A DNA stretch of 64,000 nt from Bacillus spongiae (lineage in GTDB: Bacteria; Bacillota; Bacilli; Bacillales; Bacillaceae_K), in the NCBI RefSeq assembly GCF_037120725.1, contig NZ_JBBAXC010000010.1, positions 62,001 through 126,000 of the forward strand, written 5' to 3'. Positions 1 through 10,200 of this stretch are shown piece by piece. The translations under genes and the position numbers were made by a program. The notes under the pieces were generated by a model. It had not been told where the DNA came from. It saw nothing but the letters and a program-made list of their open reading frames with translations, and searched no databases. Numbering within the stretch: the first letter of the stretch is position 1; each line of letters starts with the position of its first letter.

Positions 1-5
1 TAAAA

Positions 6-221
6 ATGGAGAATGTGGCATCCGCTAGCTCAAATGAAATGGTCCGCCGTACATTATTCAGGCTTAGTGAACAAACGGACGCCTTATTTGGTTTTTTATT
101 AAACCCTACAAAACTCCAATTATCGGAAGGTCTAGAGTACATCGTTGTATCGCACATTCAAATGGTTTGGAGTAACTCTTTTTCAACTGTGTTCTTAACA
201 GGATTCACCTTTTCCCGTTAG
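6..221 (+). CDS. Doubtful short ORF at the window edge
   Basis: An open frame of 71 codons whose first half (about residues 1-33) reads like an amphipathic helix and could be coding, while the second half looks random. No Shine-Dalgarno sequence precedes the ATG and the window starts five bases upstream, so it may be the decayed tail of a gene lying outside. I do not recognise a family. The rest of the stretch up to 410 shows nothing else. Confidence 0.2.
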   Translation: MENVASASSNEMVRRTLFRLSEQTDALFGFLLNPTKLQLSEGLEYIVVSHIQMVWSNSFSTVFLTGFTFSR

Positions 222-410
222 GGATTACCGTCTCATTATCAGTCTGAAGTGCGAAAATCCAACGTGACCGATAAGAATCCTAAACAAGAATAATGACAGC
301 TAAGTATTGAACCATCTCTATCATTACGTACTTGTCATCCTATTTCTCTTGGATTGTTACTTATTCATCCATACCTAATAGAGAATTCCTAAGGTGAAAT
401 TAAACACCAT

Positions 411-821
411 TCAATAGCCCATCGTAGATAAATTTATTTCTTGCCACCAAGAAGATAAATTAACGATTTTTATTGATAACGTTCCTTCCCTTGGTTTTGC
501 TGAGAGGCCGACAAATTCACTTCCTTCTACTATCGTCTCACTTATTAAACCGAGATCGTCCCATAATTCCACACAGACGTATTGGCCTGGGGCTGTTGAA
601 ATCGAAACAGAACGAAGATAATTTGGGAAATCAACTTGACCATCAATGATGTAGCTGTCGTATCCGCCAATCCAAAAATCGTGGTACACACTTTCTATCG
701 CGATTTGAGTGTCTGGAACATCCATATTAGACTCCACTGGAAATACTTCTGCACTTGCCTCTGAAATTCCACCAAAACCAGCTACTGCAACAGTACCTGC
801 TATCACTAATTTTTTCAACAT
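411..821 (-). CDS. Small secreted protein, unknown function
   Basis: A 136-residue protein with a clear Sec signal peptide: Lys-Lys at residues 3-4, a hydrophobic core, and a likely signal peptidase I site after ASA (residue 24). The mature part, about 112 residues, is rich in Ser, Tyr, Trp and beta-branched residues and has a single Cys, suggesting a compact beta-sheet exoprotein. The ATG is preceded by GGGAGTGG at good spacing. It stands alone, with no same-strand neighbour close by. No catalytic motif or known family is recognised. Confidence 0.7.
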   Translation of the reverse strand: MLKKLVIAGTVAVAGFGGISEASAEVFPVESNMDVPDTQIAIESVYHDFWIGGYDSYIIDGQVDFPNYLRSVSISTAPGQYVCVELWDDLGLISETIVEGSEFVGLSAKPREGTLSIKIVNLSSWWQEINLSTMGY

Positions 822-1437
822 ATGAATCCACTCCCTACTAAATTAGTAAATTAATCGCTTGATTAACTTCCACAACCACTATACACCACAAACAAAACCT
901 AAAATATGTATATATTGTTAAAATTATGAAGAAAATGTGACGATTAATTGCTACTTTCATTTAGGGGATAGGACACATCTATGACAAACCTTGAGTTTGG
1001 GTAAAATAAATCCGCTATATGAATGGTAGGCGAAAACGATCAGAAGTTACTATGTTTTTCGAGGAAGTGATACGTAGAAAGCAAGAGGAACATTCATTAT
1101 TCAACTAGCATCACTTAAAGTAAATGGAATTTGAAATAAGTAGAAATACATTACCGCACATCCGTGTAAAACAAACGATATTATACTGAAGATAGCTTTC
1201 ATGTTGCTTTACAATCTACCACTTATAAACTTCATTTCTAGTGAATGACCTTTTCATAATGATCCATAAACCGTTCAACCTACTCTTTATTAGAATTTCA
1301 AAGACAAATAGAAACGACCCATTCCTCTCCTATTCTCTCCCTCTGTGTATACCCTTTGTACTACAAGCTACAACACATTGTATACATTCCCTTGAAAAAA
1401 TGGCTATTTTTTACTAGATTTGGTTTAGCTTTCTTTT
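822..1437. other. Intergenic stretch, nothing recognised
   Basis: About 600 AT-rich bases between the secreted protein and the ogt gene. Short frames exist on both strands, but none has a ribosome binding site or protein-like composition. Confidence 0.5.
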
Positions 1438-1932
1438 TTATAATTCGGTTGAATAGCTCACCACACTTTGTTCATGGTCTAAAAGCCACTCCTTTCTCCA
1501 TAGCCCACCTGCATAGCCTATTAATTCCCCATTTGATCCGATAATTCGATGACAAGGTATGACGATACTTAATTTGTTTTTACCATTTGCCTTCCCCACT
1601 GCTCTGACCGCTTTTACATTCCCAATCAAAATGGCCATATCTTTATAAGACTTTGTTTTTGCATAGGGAACAGCGATTAACTCATTCCAAACATTTCTCT
1701 GAAACTCAGTCCCGTCAATAAGGTATGGGAAAGAAAAAACTAGTCGTTCTCCATTAAAGTATTCATCAAGCTGTTTACAGCATTCCTTCAAGACTTCAGG
1801 TGTCTTCTCGTTCACCCTATTTACAGGAAACTCTCTTTCAGTAAACAGTATGGAAGAAATGGCTTTATCTGTTCCGATTATTTCGATTACTCCAATTGGA
1901 GAATAGTAATCTACTATATATTCCTTAATCAT
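1438..1932 (-). CDS. ogt: Methylated-DNA--protein-cysteine methyltransferase
   Basis: O6-methylguanine-DNA methyltransferase (AdaB/Ogt type), which removes O6-alkyl groups from guanine by irreversible transfer to its own cysteine. The active-site motif IPCHRI puts the acceptor at Cys127 of 164 residues, followed by the helix around GYAGGLWRKEWLL. The ATG at 1930-1932 is chosen because GGAGGTCATTGT lies directly upstream; a frame extension of 15 codons lacks a ribosome binding site. Its start overlaps the end of alkA by eight bases, so it is the last gene of an ada-alkA-ogt operon and translationally coupled. The symbol adaB would be equally fitting. Confidence 0.93.
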   Translation of the reverse strand: MIKEYIVDYYSPIGVIEIIGTDKAISSILFTEREFPVNRVNEKTPEVLKECCKQLDEYFNGERLVFSFPYLIDGTEFQRNVWNELIAVPYAKTKSYKDMAILIGNVKAVRAVGKANGKNKLSIVIPCHRIIGSNGELIGYAGGLWRKEWLLDHEQSVVSYSTEL

Positions 1933-2833
1933 ACAATGACCTCCATAAATAAATGGTAGCATACGCTTCCCATCCATCCCATTTTTTACTCATCCCTTTT
2001 ATTTCAGGTAGACTAGGCTTACGATGAAGTCCTAATGCTTGTTTTAGTGCGTTGTGAAGTCCAACATCGGTTATAGGAAATGCAGAGGATGAGTGCAAAC
2101 ATTTCATCATCACATAATGGGCTGTCCATTCACCAATTCCTCTAATATTCATTAATGTTTTTTTTATTTCATCATCGTTTTCGTTCTGTAGTAAGTCGAC
2201 TTTAGTTAATGTTCCATTTGCTACTTTACTGGCAACCTCAATGACATATTCCGCTTTCCGAACAGAAAATTGGAGATTCCTTAAATCCTCCACGCTTAAG
2301 GCTGCTATCTTTTCAGGGGTTGGGTATAACCAAAAGGTTTGCCCTTCAAATTCGAGGGGTTCTCCAAATTGTTCAATAAACCGTTTCTTCAACGCATAAG
2401 CAAATGGTAGGTTAATTTGTTGACCAATTATCGCCCATGTCAGTGCCTCAAATAAATTTGAAATCCCTATCATTCTTAACCCATCATATTTTTGGACAAT
2501 GGGTCTTAATATCTCGTCTTGATATGCAATATCATAAAATGAACATAAGTCTCTTTCTAAATCAAACCAGTCCCAAACATACTTTGCAATCAACATTCGT
2601 TCATTTTTCAATAGAGGGCCTAATGGGAAGTCAATGGTTATTTCTCTTGATTGACCACTTATTTTTAATAAAATACGTTTCCCGTTCAATTTCATTAACT
2701 TATATAAATAGCCATCCTTAATTTGATGGGTCATCTCTTGATTCGATCTTCCCAAAAACACTAAACACTCTTCAAAGCTAAACTCTTTTGGTGGATGAAT
2801 TATTATCGTTTTTTTATTATCCGTCCATTCCAT
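1925..2833 (-). CDS. alkA: DNA-3-methyladenine glycosylase II
   Basis: AlkA-type base-excision glycosylase removing alkylated purines such as 3-methyladenine. The 302 residues contain the HhH-GPD core: a helix-hairpin-helix around residues 228-240 (IRGIGEWTA) and the catalytic Asp256 in FPITDVGLH. The N-terminal about 115 residues correspond to the AlkA N-domain. The gene sits 11 bases downstream of adaA and overlaps ogt, so reversal and excision repair of alkylation damage are co-transcribed. In B. subtilis alkA lies divergent from adaAB, so this linear order is a variant. Confidence 0.92.
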   Translation of the reverse strand: MEWTDNKKTIIIHPPKEFSFEECLVFLGRSNQEMTHQIKDGYLYKLMKLNGKRILLKISGQSREITIDFPLGPLLKNERMLIAKYVWDWFDLERDLCSFYDIAYQDEILRPIVQKYDGLRMIGISNLFEALTWAIIGQQINLPFAYALKKRFIEQFGEPLEFEGQTFWLYPTPEKIAALSVEDLRNLQFSVRKAEYVIEVASKVANGTLTKVDLLQNENDDEIKKTLMNIRGIGEWTAHYVMMKCLHSSSAFPITDVGLHNALKQALGLHRKPSLPEIKGMSKKWDGWEAYATIYLWRSLYD

Positions 2834-2844
2834 TTTAATTCCCC

Positions 2845-3402
2845 TTATCGTTTATGCGTTCGATATTCTTTTGGTGAACAATCTTTTAACTGACGAAAGG
2901 CCTTGTAAAAATTTGATGGGCTTTGAAATCCTACTTCATAACAAATTTCAAGGTTTGTATAATCTGTATTTGCCAGTAAATAGGCTGCTTTATCCACTCG
3001 GATTTTTTCCAAATACGTTCTTGGTGTTTCTGATGTTTCTTGTTTAAACAGGCGATCAAGATAAAAAGAACTGACGCCAACATGATTGGATATATCCTTT
3101 AATTCTAGTTTTTCTTTATAATTATTTACTAGGAAGGTGATGACATTTGTGACAAGAAGGTGGTGAGGAGAATATTCCACGTCTGGTTGACACCTTTTAC
3201 ATGCACGATAACCTGCTTTCTCTACTTCCTTCAGATCATGGTAAAACTCCACATTACATTTTTTTGGCTTTCTTGATCGACAAGAAGGTCGACAATAGAT
3301 TTTCGTTGTTTTCACTGCTGTATAAAATAACCCATCATATTTACGATCACAAGCGATAATTTTCTCCCACATTTCATTAAAAGATAGATTTGCCTTAGAC
3401 AT
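2845..3402 (-). CDS. adaA: Ada-type methylphosphotriester methyltransferase and AraC-family activator
   Basis: Sensor and activator of the adaptive response. The N-terminal Ada zinc domain has the four cysteines in register (Cys37, Cys41, Cys68, Cys71); Cys37 is the expected acceptor for methyl from DNA phosphotriesters. The C-terminal half (about 85-185) is an AraC/XylS double helix-turn-helix ending in the usual GFQSPSNFYKAFRQ and SPKEYR signature. The 185-residue size fits the split AdaA/AdaB arrangement of Bacilli rather than the fused Ada of E. coli. AAAGGAG lies six bases upstream of the ATG. First gene of the operon, presumably self-activating once methylated. Confidence 0.93.
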   Translation of the reverse strand: MSKANLSFNEMWEKIIACDRKYDGLFYTAVKTTKIYCRPSCRSRKPKKCNVEFYHDLKEVEKAGYRACKRCQPDVEYSPHHLLVTNVITFLVNNYKEKLELKDISNHVGVSSFYLDRLFKQETSETPRTYLEKIRVDKAAYLLANTDYTNLEICYEVGFQSPSNFYKAFRQLKDCSPKEYRTHKR

Positions 3403-3807
3403 TCATTATCAACTCCTTTGTCGTGAGATAGCTACCCCTTCGTAGAGGCGCTTATCATTAGGAAGAAAGAAACGTGAAAAGCATCCCTTTACCTCATTGT
3501 TCTATCTTTTGCAATACCAGTCTTTTAATCATACCAGTTGTCTCGTGACCTATGAAGTTCCCTTCAACTCCTATTACCATGATTAAATCAATGGACTGAT
3601 AAAGATGAAATATAAATGTTGCACCCATTTTATCAAGAAATACTTCCAGCATTCATCCTCATTCTTGCGGTTATAATCTGTGGTAATGGGTATTTTTGTT
3701 AAGCAACATTGTGTTAAAATAAGGAAGCAACAATTTATTGTTATAGGAAAATATCACAATAGAAGAAATACAAATAATCTAGAATTTTATATTAGGGGGG
3801 AGATTTA
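3403..3807. other. Intergenic region carrying the divergent ada and small-gene promoters
   Basis: The ada operon reads left and a small membrane protein gene reads right from this 400-base stretch, so both promoters must be here. I cannot point to a specific AdaA operator. No gene is seen. Confidence 0.5.
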
Positions 3808-3975
3808 TTGACCAATCTACTCTTAAAGATTTTATTTATTTGCGGAATTATCTATGGTATTATTTCACTTTTTATCACAGTAAGAAAAAAGGCTAATCAA
3901 GAAATGAATCAGCTAGTAATCTCGATTTCATTGGTAGTTGCTTGTACAGCAGCATTTCTCATGACTTTGAATTAA
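3808..3975 (+). CDS. Small two-helix membrane protein
   Basis: A 55-residue protein starting at TTG, supported by a very strong ribosome binding site (AGGGGGGAG, seven bases upstream). Two hydrophobic segments (about residues 3-23 and 36-52) flank a short charged loop RKKANQE, so a hairpin in the membrane is expected. No conserved catalytic residues and no family recognised. Confidence 0.6.
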   Translation: MTNLLLKILFICGIIYGIISLFITVRKKANQEMNQLVISISLVVACTAAFLMTLN

Positions 3976-4336
3976 CAACAGGAACTTCAACGTAATCATG
4001 AATTCATTCATTTAAATAAATAGAGATGGCTGCTTTTTTCCCTTACCTAGAAAATTCACTGTCTTGCCAATTAAATATGGCAGAACTTGAATCTCTTATC
4101 TATTATCTGCTCAAAGTACGTCGTCACATTTTTATTAAAGAAGATAGAAGTACTTGTCCCATACATAAACTAGAAACCTATCATCATGGTTCTATATCCT
4201 TCTTTACTCAGATCAATGGATTGTATTTAAATCTTAGGATTATCGGTGCATAGTTTAGAAAATTAAAGAAATTAAATAGAGGAATTAGTAAGTCTTTATG
4301 CGAAAGGTACTAAAAACACAGTGGGAGGGTTCGTTC
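3976..4336. other. Intergenic stretch, no convincing gene
   Basis: A 75-codon open frame at 4026-4253 lacks a ribosome binding site and has unconvincing composition. Nothing else is seen before the next gene. Confidence 0.4.
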
Positions 4337-4759
4337 ATGAATCATTCTTTTGAAAAATCTCTTCACGCTTTCATTAATGCGTGGAGTTCTTCATCATTAA
4401 TTAAGTTTAAAGATTTTCTGTCGAAGGATTATAAGGCAAGAGAAATTAGAGAAGGAGAAATAATAGATTTTGGTTATGAAGAGTCCATCCTTGGATGGCA
4501 GCAAGGCTTTCAATTTGCCAATAGTAATGAGGCAAAATGGAGAATCAATGAGCTATCAAGAATTCCATTAAAAGAGGATGAAATGATGGTCATTCTTTCA
4601 GCGACGATGGAAGTTGAAGGAAAAAATTTAGAAACAGCCAATTTATTTTTTAATACGTTCAAAAATAGTAGTCAAAACGAGTGGAAATTAGTAAGAAGCT
4701 ATATTGAAGCTGGAATCCCGACGGAGAACTTACGTAACAATACGGTACAAGGTTATTGA
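4337..4759 (+). CDS. NTF2/SnoaL-like small cytoplasmic protein, hypothetical
   Basis: A 140-residue soluble protein. The start at 4337 is preferred to an in-frame ATG 13 codons upstream because GGGAGGG lies seven bases before it. The order helix (FEKSLHAFINAWSSSS), a stretch with FDFGYEESILGWQQGF-like character and four alternating beta-strands (MMVILSATMEV, NLFFNTFKN, WKLVRSYIEAG) resembles DUF4440/NTF2-like folds, which often serve as unassigned enzymes or scaffolds. The family assignment is inference from this secondary-structure pattern only. Confidence 0.7.
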   Translation: MNHSFEKSLHAFINAWSSSSLIKFKDFLSKDYKAREIREGEIIDFGYEESILGWQQGFQFANSNEAKWRINELSRIPLKEDEMMVILSATMEVEGKNLETANLFFNTFKNSSQNEWKLVRSYIEAGIPTENLRNNTVQGY

Positions 4760-4866
4760 GGATAAAGGCTAATTATGAAAAACTGCCTAGAGATATCATA
4801 ACTATGTATTGGTAGACTTATTCCTCAAACAATCAGTGTAATGAAATAAGTACAGGGGGGAGAAAT

Positions 4867-5163
4867 ATGCCAATTTGTCAAAAGTGTCATTACAAGTGGA
4901 GTTGGAAAGAAACATTTGTAAGGTTATTTACCTTTTCAACAAAATTAACATGTCCATCTTGTAATCAAGACCAATACATATCCAAGAACGCTAGAAATCG
5001 ACTTAGTCTGACCATTTTTCCTTTTGTGATTTGGATACCATTGTTTGGTTTCAATGTATCTAATCACTATATACTCCTATTACAACTTGTATTGTGTGTC
5101 GTCTTAATTATTGTCATGCCATTCTTTTATCAATTGAGTAACAAAGATGAACCTATGTGGTAA
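4867..5163 (+). CDS. CXXC-CXXC membrane protein (TIGR04104-like)
   Basis: A 98-residue protein with two CxxC knuckles at residues 4-7 and 29-32, separated by about 20 residues, then two transmembrane helices (about 46-64 and 69-88). This layout matches the small Firmicute family named cxxc_20_cxxc, whose function is unknown; the N-terminal domain probably binds zinc in the cytoplasm. AGGGGGGAG is placed seven bases upstream of the ATG. A decayed small membrane protein gene follows. Confidence 0.75.
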   Translation: MPICQKCHYKWSWKETFVRLFTFSTKLTCPSCNQDQYISKNARNRLSLTIFPFVIWIPLFGFNVSNHYILLLQLVLCVVLIIVMPFFYQLSNKDEPMW

Positions 5164-5192
5164 ACAATATTCTAGAAATAGGGATAAATTGA

Positions 5193-5461
5193 GCTCCCTA
5201 TCAAACCAATCAAAATATTATTGAAGACACACAAGATAAGGCAATTTCCATATTAATTGATGAAGTGGAGAGAAAGGTTGCATATAATATGAAAAGAACT
5301 CAAAACGTGTATTTTCTTGGATTTTAGTTGGCATTGCGTTAATCGGGATCAGAGAATTCATTACGAACGTTTTCACAACATCAATAATGATTATAGGTCT
5401 GGTAATAATAGTAGCCCTAATACTAAAAGATATAGCTATCCGAGTGCGTTTTAAAAATTAA
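5193..5461 (+). pseudogene. Frameshifted small membrane protein gene
   Basis: Two coding-like pieces lie in different frames. The first ends in a hydrophilic helix reading ISILIDEVERKVAYNMKRTQ; the second continues KRVFSWILVGIALIG and two hydrophobic helices up to a TAA at 5459-5461. Joining them needs one frame change near 5300-5306, close to a short A run. No start codon with a ribosome binding site is seen in the first piece. The family is not recognised. It is either a decayed gene or, less likely, a sequencing indel. Confidence 0.5.
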
Positions 5462-5932
5462 GGCCCTGTTAAAATTTAATATTGATAAATAGAGTAAATA
5501 ATTGGGAACCGAAAAAGTGGTTCCCTACACACGCGTTAGCTACAATATTATAATTTGATACCTTGTTCTTTTGACTGGATAAAATAGACTTCTTCATACT
5601 TTGAATTAAAATAAGCAATAGCAAATTTTTCAAGGTCAATTAAATCTAAGTATTCATTTTACATCTGTTTGATTAGGGTTCAGGTTTGTCAAGTAGGCTT
5701 GGTATAGATCCTTTTTTATAGTACAGTCAAACATCTTAACGAGGAATAGTATGTATCTTTCCATACTATTCCTCGTTAAGATGTGGTGCATACTCATAGA
5801 CAAAGGCTAATGGACCAACCTCAACCTCTATAAACTTACATCTAATGAATTTCAACAGAAAAACATGGTTTAAATTGTAACAAAAAAGCCGTATCAATGA
5901 TATGACTTTCGAAGACTCTTATTCTACTATAG
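5462..5932. other. Intergenic stretch with a hairpin and a long inverted repeat
   Basis: Holds an imperfect hairpin (GGGAACC...GGTTCCC near 5501-5525) that may be a weak terminator, and the perfect 23-bp inverted repeat listed separately. No gene is seen. Confidence 0.5.
5731..5784. repeat. Perfect 23-bp inverted repeat with 8-base loop
   Basis: The left arm at 5731-5753 and the right arm at 5762-5784 are exact reverse complements over 23 bases, with the loop TATCTTTC between. There is no T-run on either side, so it is not an ordinary intrinsic terminator, and it does not flank a gene. It could be a structured RNA element or the scar of a mobile element. Confidence 0.85.
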
Positions 5933-6574
5933 TTAGCAGTTAGTTGGATTCTTTGCAAGAATTTGTTTCATTTTTAGCAACCCTAAATCAACGGATGTTT
6001 CTATATAACCGATTATTTGATTAAATGTAAATACGTTAAGTTGTTCATTTATAACTTTCGGATCGTATTCCATATCGCCTAATACAAAAGGAACAAATTT
6101 TTCAACATCTCTCGATTTAACTTCCTCTAAATCTAGAATAGCAGGAAAAGAACTAAGTTGCTTTCTTAGTTCGTCTGTAAAACCGTAGTATTCTAGTAAT
6201 TTTCCATTTAGTAATCGGAAGTCATTATGATACAGCTCATATAATCCTTCATCAGCATCCATTCTGTTCCTTAACCAAGAAAGGTTAAAGCCTCTTAGAA
6301 ATATATCATCGGCAATTAAATGTGTATAATATCCTAATATATATGGATTTGTATTTTCCACTCTAGTACTATATTTATTTAAAAACCCTTTGTAATCAAC
6401 CCTTCTTGAATAATCTTTGACTTCCCCTATAAAAAAATGAGATACGTTTTTTTCTTCGAATGCAAAAACAGCATCTGGAGCAATACTTCCAAGCAAAAAT
6501 GATGTTTTATCTTCAATCGATAAAGAATTTGCAATTTTATTACCAATTATTAAATGCATTATTCTTGAACCCAA
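5933..6574 (-). CDS. Zinc-dependent phospholipase C-like protein
   Basis: A 213-residue protein starting MGSRIMHLIIGNKIA, the typical opening of the bacterial Zn_dep_PLPC-type family (PF00882) found in Firmicutes. Visible metal-ligand candidates are His7, an Asp in LLGSIAPDAVF, His in KNVSHFF, and HLIADD in the motif GYYTHLIADD. No signal peptide is present, so it is probably cytoplasmic, unlike secreted clostridial alpha-toxins. Substrate unknown. It is a single gene; the frame overlapping its start on the same strand (6559-6810) is not coding. Confidence 0.75.
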   Translation of the reverse strand: MGSRIMHLIIGNKIANSLSIEDKTSFLLGSIAPDAVFAFEEKNVSHFFIGEVKDYSRRVDYKGFLNKYSTRVENTNPYILGYYTHLIADDIFLRGFNLSWLRNRMDADEGLYELYHNDFRLLNGKLLEYYGFTDELRKQLSSFPAILDLEEVKSRDVEKFVPFVLGDMEYDPKVINEQLNVFTFNQIIGYIETSVDLGLLKMKQILAKNPTNC

Positions 6575-6694
6575 ATCACAAAATCCCCCTTTATCTGGAC
6601 AAAAAAATATTTTTCCTTTACTATAGATAAATTTGTAAGAGCAACTAATTTTACGAAAGGCTGTTTTCTAATTTGAACTTGAAAACCAAGCAAA

Positions 6695-6871
6695 TTATTT
6701 CTTGGATAGATAATGTCTTGCATTAATAAAAAACATAGTACCGATGATATGTAACAGGACGATAATCGAGCTTGCAATAGCTGAATACTCCCCTTTAAAT
6801 ATGTATTCACTTGTCAAATTAACAAATACCATGACTACCATCAAAACGTACAAACCTTTTAAATATTTCAT
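6695..6871 (-). CDS. Small two-helix membrane protein
   Basis: A 58-residue protein on the minus strand with two hydrophobic helices (about residues 8-21 and 29-50) separated by a short charged loop, ending RHYLSKK in a positive-inside arrangement. AGAGG lies about 13 bases upstream of the ATG, a longer spacing than usual. It lies just upstream of the phospholipase-like gene on the same strand. No family recognised. Confidence 0.55.
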   Translation of the reverse strand: MKYLKGLYVLMVVMVFVNLTSEYIFKGEYSAIASSIIVLLHIIGTMFFINARHYLSKK

Positions 6872-7092
6872 TTTTTTATTTAATACCTCTGCTTTCTTTA
6901 AAAGATACAGCCTTAGATCTAAACTGCTCCGTATGTTAAATAAGAAAATTCTGTATAATTATATATTAACTTAAATTGTAAATCTACAATATTAAATAGT
7001 TAAAGGTCATTGTCGCCTTATGTACTATTCTAAATAGGTTGCTATTTTGGTAAGCTGAGCTAGGTATTTGTTTAATCCGATTTATTCTAAAG

Positions 7093-7227
7093 CTATTTCT
7101 TCCTAGCTCCAATCAACGGAATATCGAGATACTTCAGAGCATCTTCTTGGCACCGTTCCATCCGACTCTTCATCTTTCCCCTATTGATATCAAAAGCAAC
7201 TACTTCTGTCCAATATAGGCTTTTATA
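7093..7227 (-). pseudogene. Remnant: C-terminal fragment of an unidentified protein
   Basis: Downstream of the exporter terminator, one minus-strand frame reads like the true end of a soluble protein: WTEVVAFDINRGKMKSR, then a helix MERCQEDALKYL and IPLIGARKK before TAG. It has no start codon or ribosome binding site, and the 5' side runs into the terminator hairpin. I do not recognise the family. Around it (6872-7235) nothing else is visible. Confidence 0.35.
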
Positions 7228-7235
7228 AGAAAGAC

Positions 7236-7267
7236 AAAACCACCATTCTGGGTAGAATGGTGGTTTT
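7236..7267 (-). terminator. Intrinsic terminator of the MMPL exporter gene
   Basis: Perfect 14-base arms (AAAACCACCATTCT with its complement) and a GGGT-type loop just after the stop codon of the minus-strand gene. The arms end in T-runs in both directions. Confidence 0.9.
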
Positions 7268-7275
7268 CAAACACA

Positions 7276-10200
7276 TTATAGATTGGTAGAATTTCCTCTT
7301 TGTTGAGCCTTCTTCCTTTCTAGTTTATCTTGCATACCAATTAAACCAGGTAGGAGGATTGGAAGCATGACAAAACTTAGAATAGCTAATGCAACCATAA
7401 CGACTGTTGCTACTTGTATTAAGGTAAGGACTCCTGACGGAATTAACGCTGCAAAGGTTCCCCCTAAAATGAGTGCAGCTGAAATGACGACACCACCAAT
7501 ATGTTTGGCTGCTTCCACAATTGGCATACGTGAAATTCCATCGATTTCTACATATCTCATCATAAGGAAAATGCTATAATCTACTCCTAATGCAACAATC
7601 ATAATAAAACTAAAAAACGGGACATTCCAGGTCAAGTATTCCATATCTAATACATTTACGCTGATAATTTCGGTAATTCTAATGGACGCTCCATAGGCTA
7701 ACACCATTGAGACAATGATATAGATTGGTTGAAAAATAGATTTGGTAATGTACACGAGCACCAATCCAATTCCGATTAGCATAATCGTTGCCGTTCGAGC
7801 AAAATCACCGCTCGCTAAATTTTCAAGATCCACATTTTCAGCAGATTTCCCGCCAATTCCAATGACGGCATCTTCAAATTCAGTTCCCTTCGTTGCCGAT
7901 TCAACAAGATGATTTATTTCACTTACAATCGACATCGCTTCTTTTGAATATGGATTTACGGACAATACTATATTCATTTGAGCGATTTTACGATCAGCTG
8001 ACATATACGTATCAAGACCCGTTTGGAAATCTTCCCCTTCTAATATCTCTTGTGGAACGAAAAACTTTAATGATGAAGGGGATGCCCCTAATTCGTTTAA
8101 ATACCCTTCTGCATCATTAAGACCTGAATGGATGTCATCTAATCCCTCCGTACTAGCTGAAAGACCAGACTGTAATAATTCCATTTGCCCTTCCAAATCT
8201 TGTAGTCCTGTGAATAACTGCTTTTGGCCATCGTGAATTTGATTTAAACCTGCTTCAAGTTCAGGTGTTTGGCTCGACATTTGTTCTGAACCACTAACTC
8301 CTTCCTCTAATCCGGCTCTTAATTCACCTGCCCCTTCGTGTAACTGATTAATTCCAGTTTCCATTTCATTAAGCCCAGCAGATACTATTTTCAATTGTTT
8401 ATTAGCATCGTCTTCAATCGAAGCGATCATTGTTTTAACTCTTTCATACTCTGCCGGTAATTCAGCTAAACCCTCTCTAATCGTAGCGGCTTCAGCATTT
8501 GCATCTGCAAATATCCCCTCAATGTCAATCATTTCCGTTAACTCAGGGTTGGCATTCACGATTTCATTTAATGATGTTTCTAGCTCATTAATGATTTGTT
8601 CATAAGATGCCATAGACCGCTCGATATCTACTTGAATAGTAGATAAATAGTCACGAATGTTTCCTAGCTCACGTTCAAACTGTCTGTAACCATCAAATAA
8701 GACACTAAAACTCTCCTTAAATTCAGCTAAGCCATCCTCTAATTCTTTCGCTCCAATTGCTCCTTGCTTATACCCTTCCGCTAATTGATCTACGCCATCA
8801 GCAAGGGAGGAAACACCGCTTTTTACCTCACCTGTTCCATCAATCATCGCTTGAATTTTATCTAACTCATTCGTATCACTGGCACTAATTTCATCTCTAG
8901 CAGTTGACAATCCAGCATTGATTTCATCAACACCACTTTGTGCCTCTCCAAGACCTTCACTAAGAATATCTGATTGATCGTTAAGATAGAGCTCTTTAAT
9001 TTTTTCACCTAAAGGTCTTGTAGGAGAAAGTACGGTTGAAACCCCTTCAATTTTAGAAATTTTCTCTGCTAATTCATCTAGCTCTTGTAATGATTTTTGA
9101 TTATCTAATCGCTTATCCTCTTGAATCAAGACGGTAGTCGGTGAAGAAAATCCAGGAGAATAATGCTTCTCAATAATGTTAATTCCTTGTTTGGATGCAT
9201 AGGAATCATCTACCTCTAAGAGGTCATTATAACTAAGTGTATCATTTTGTTTAATTAACACTGGAATTAATAATACGGCCAGCATAATTAGAACGGTAAA
9301 CGGTCTTATAAAGGACTGTTTTGAAAGAAATGCCCATAACTTACTATCTCCATGCCCTTCAAACTTTTTGGATGGCCAAAACATCGTTTTACCGAGTAAT
9401 GCCATAAAAAATGGGTTAAGTGTAATTAAAACAAGAATCAAAACCGCAACCCCTATGGCCACTGCTGACATTGACCTGTACAAAGAAAAATCTGCTAAAA
9501 ACAGTACAGCAAACCCGATAAATACGGCTAATCCGCTATATATTACGGTTTTCCCAGCCGATTTAAAGGTATTTTTTACGGCTGAATAAATGTCTTCACT
9601 TTTACTCAATTCCTCTTTAAACCTTGTATAAAGCAAGATGTTATAGTCTGTTCCAATTCCAAATAAGATAACGACTAGGAAAACTTGCGTAAAGTTTGAA
9701 AATGGAAAATTTAATAAATCAACTAAATGGGCGACAACTCCCATTGATACCAAATAGGAAATCCCTACGGTTAACAATGAGATAACGGGAATAATTGGCG
9801 AGCGGAAGACGAGAATAAGGACACCAATGATAAAGATAACCGCAATGGCTTCCGTTTTTTTAACACCTTCTTCAATGGAATGACTAAAGTCATCAATAAT
9901 CAAACTATTACCCGTTAAGAAGGTGTTCACATTCTCTTGCTCGAGTTGAATGACTTCATTTAGTCGATCCGCAACCTCATTAATCTCCCCTGATTTTTCG
10001 TCAACGGCAATCTGGGTTAAAATAGTCGTGCCATCTTCGGAAATTAATTGTTCTGCAATTTCCTTACTATCTAAATGCGTAACCATTTCGGTAATGCCCA
10101 ATTCTGCCTTTTTATTGTTTAATTGGTCGATGGTCGCATTAATATCACTAACCTGTTCCTTTGTGAATTTTTGCTTGCTGTCATTGTGATAAACAGCAAT

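Noticed and set aside
4026-4253. 75-codon plus-strand frame
   Set aside because: No Shine-Dalgarno, odd composition, no recognisable domain.
6559-6974. Frames 6559-6810 (minus) and 6744-6974 (plus)
   Set aside because: The first overlaps the phospholipase gene and the second is antisense to the better-supported 58-residue membrane protein.
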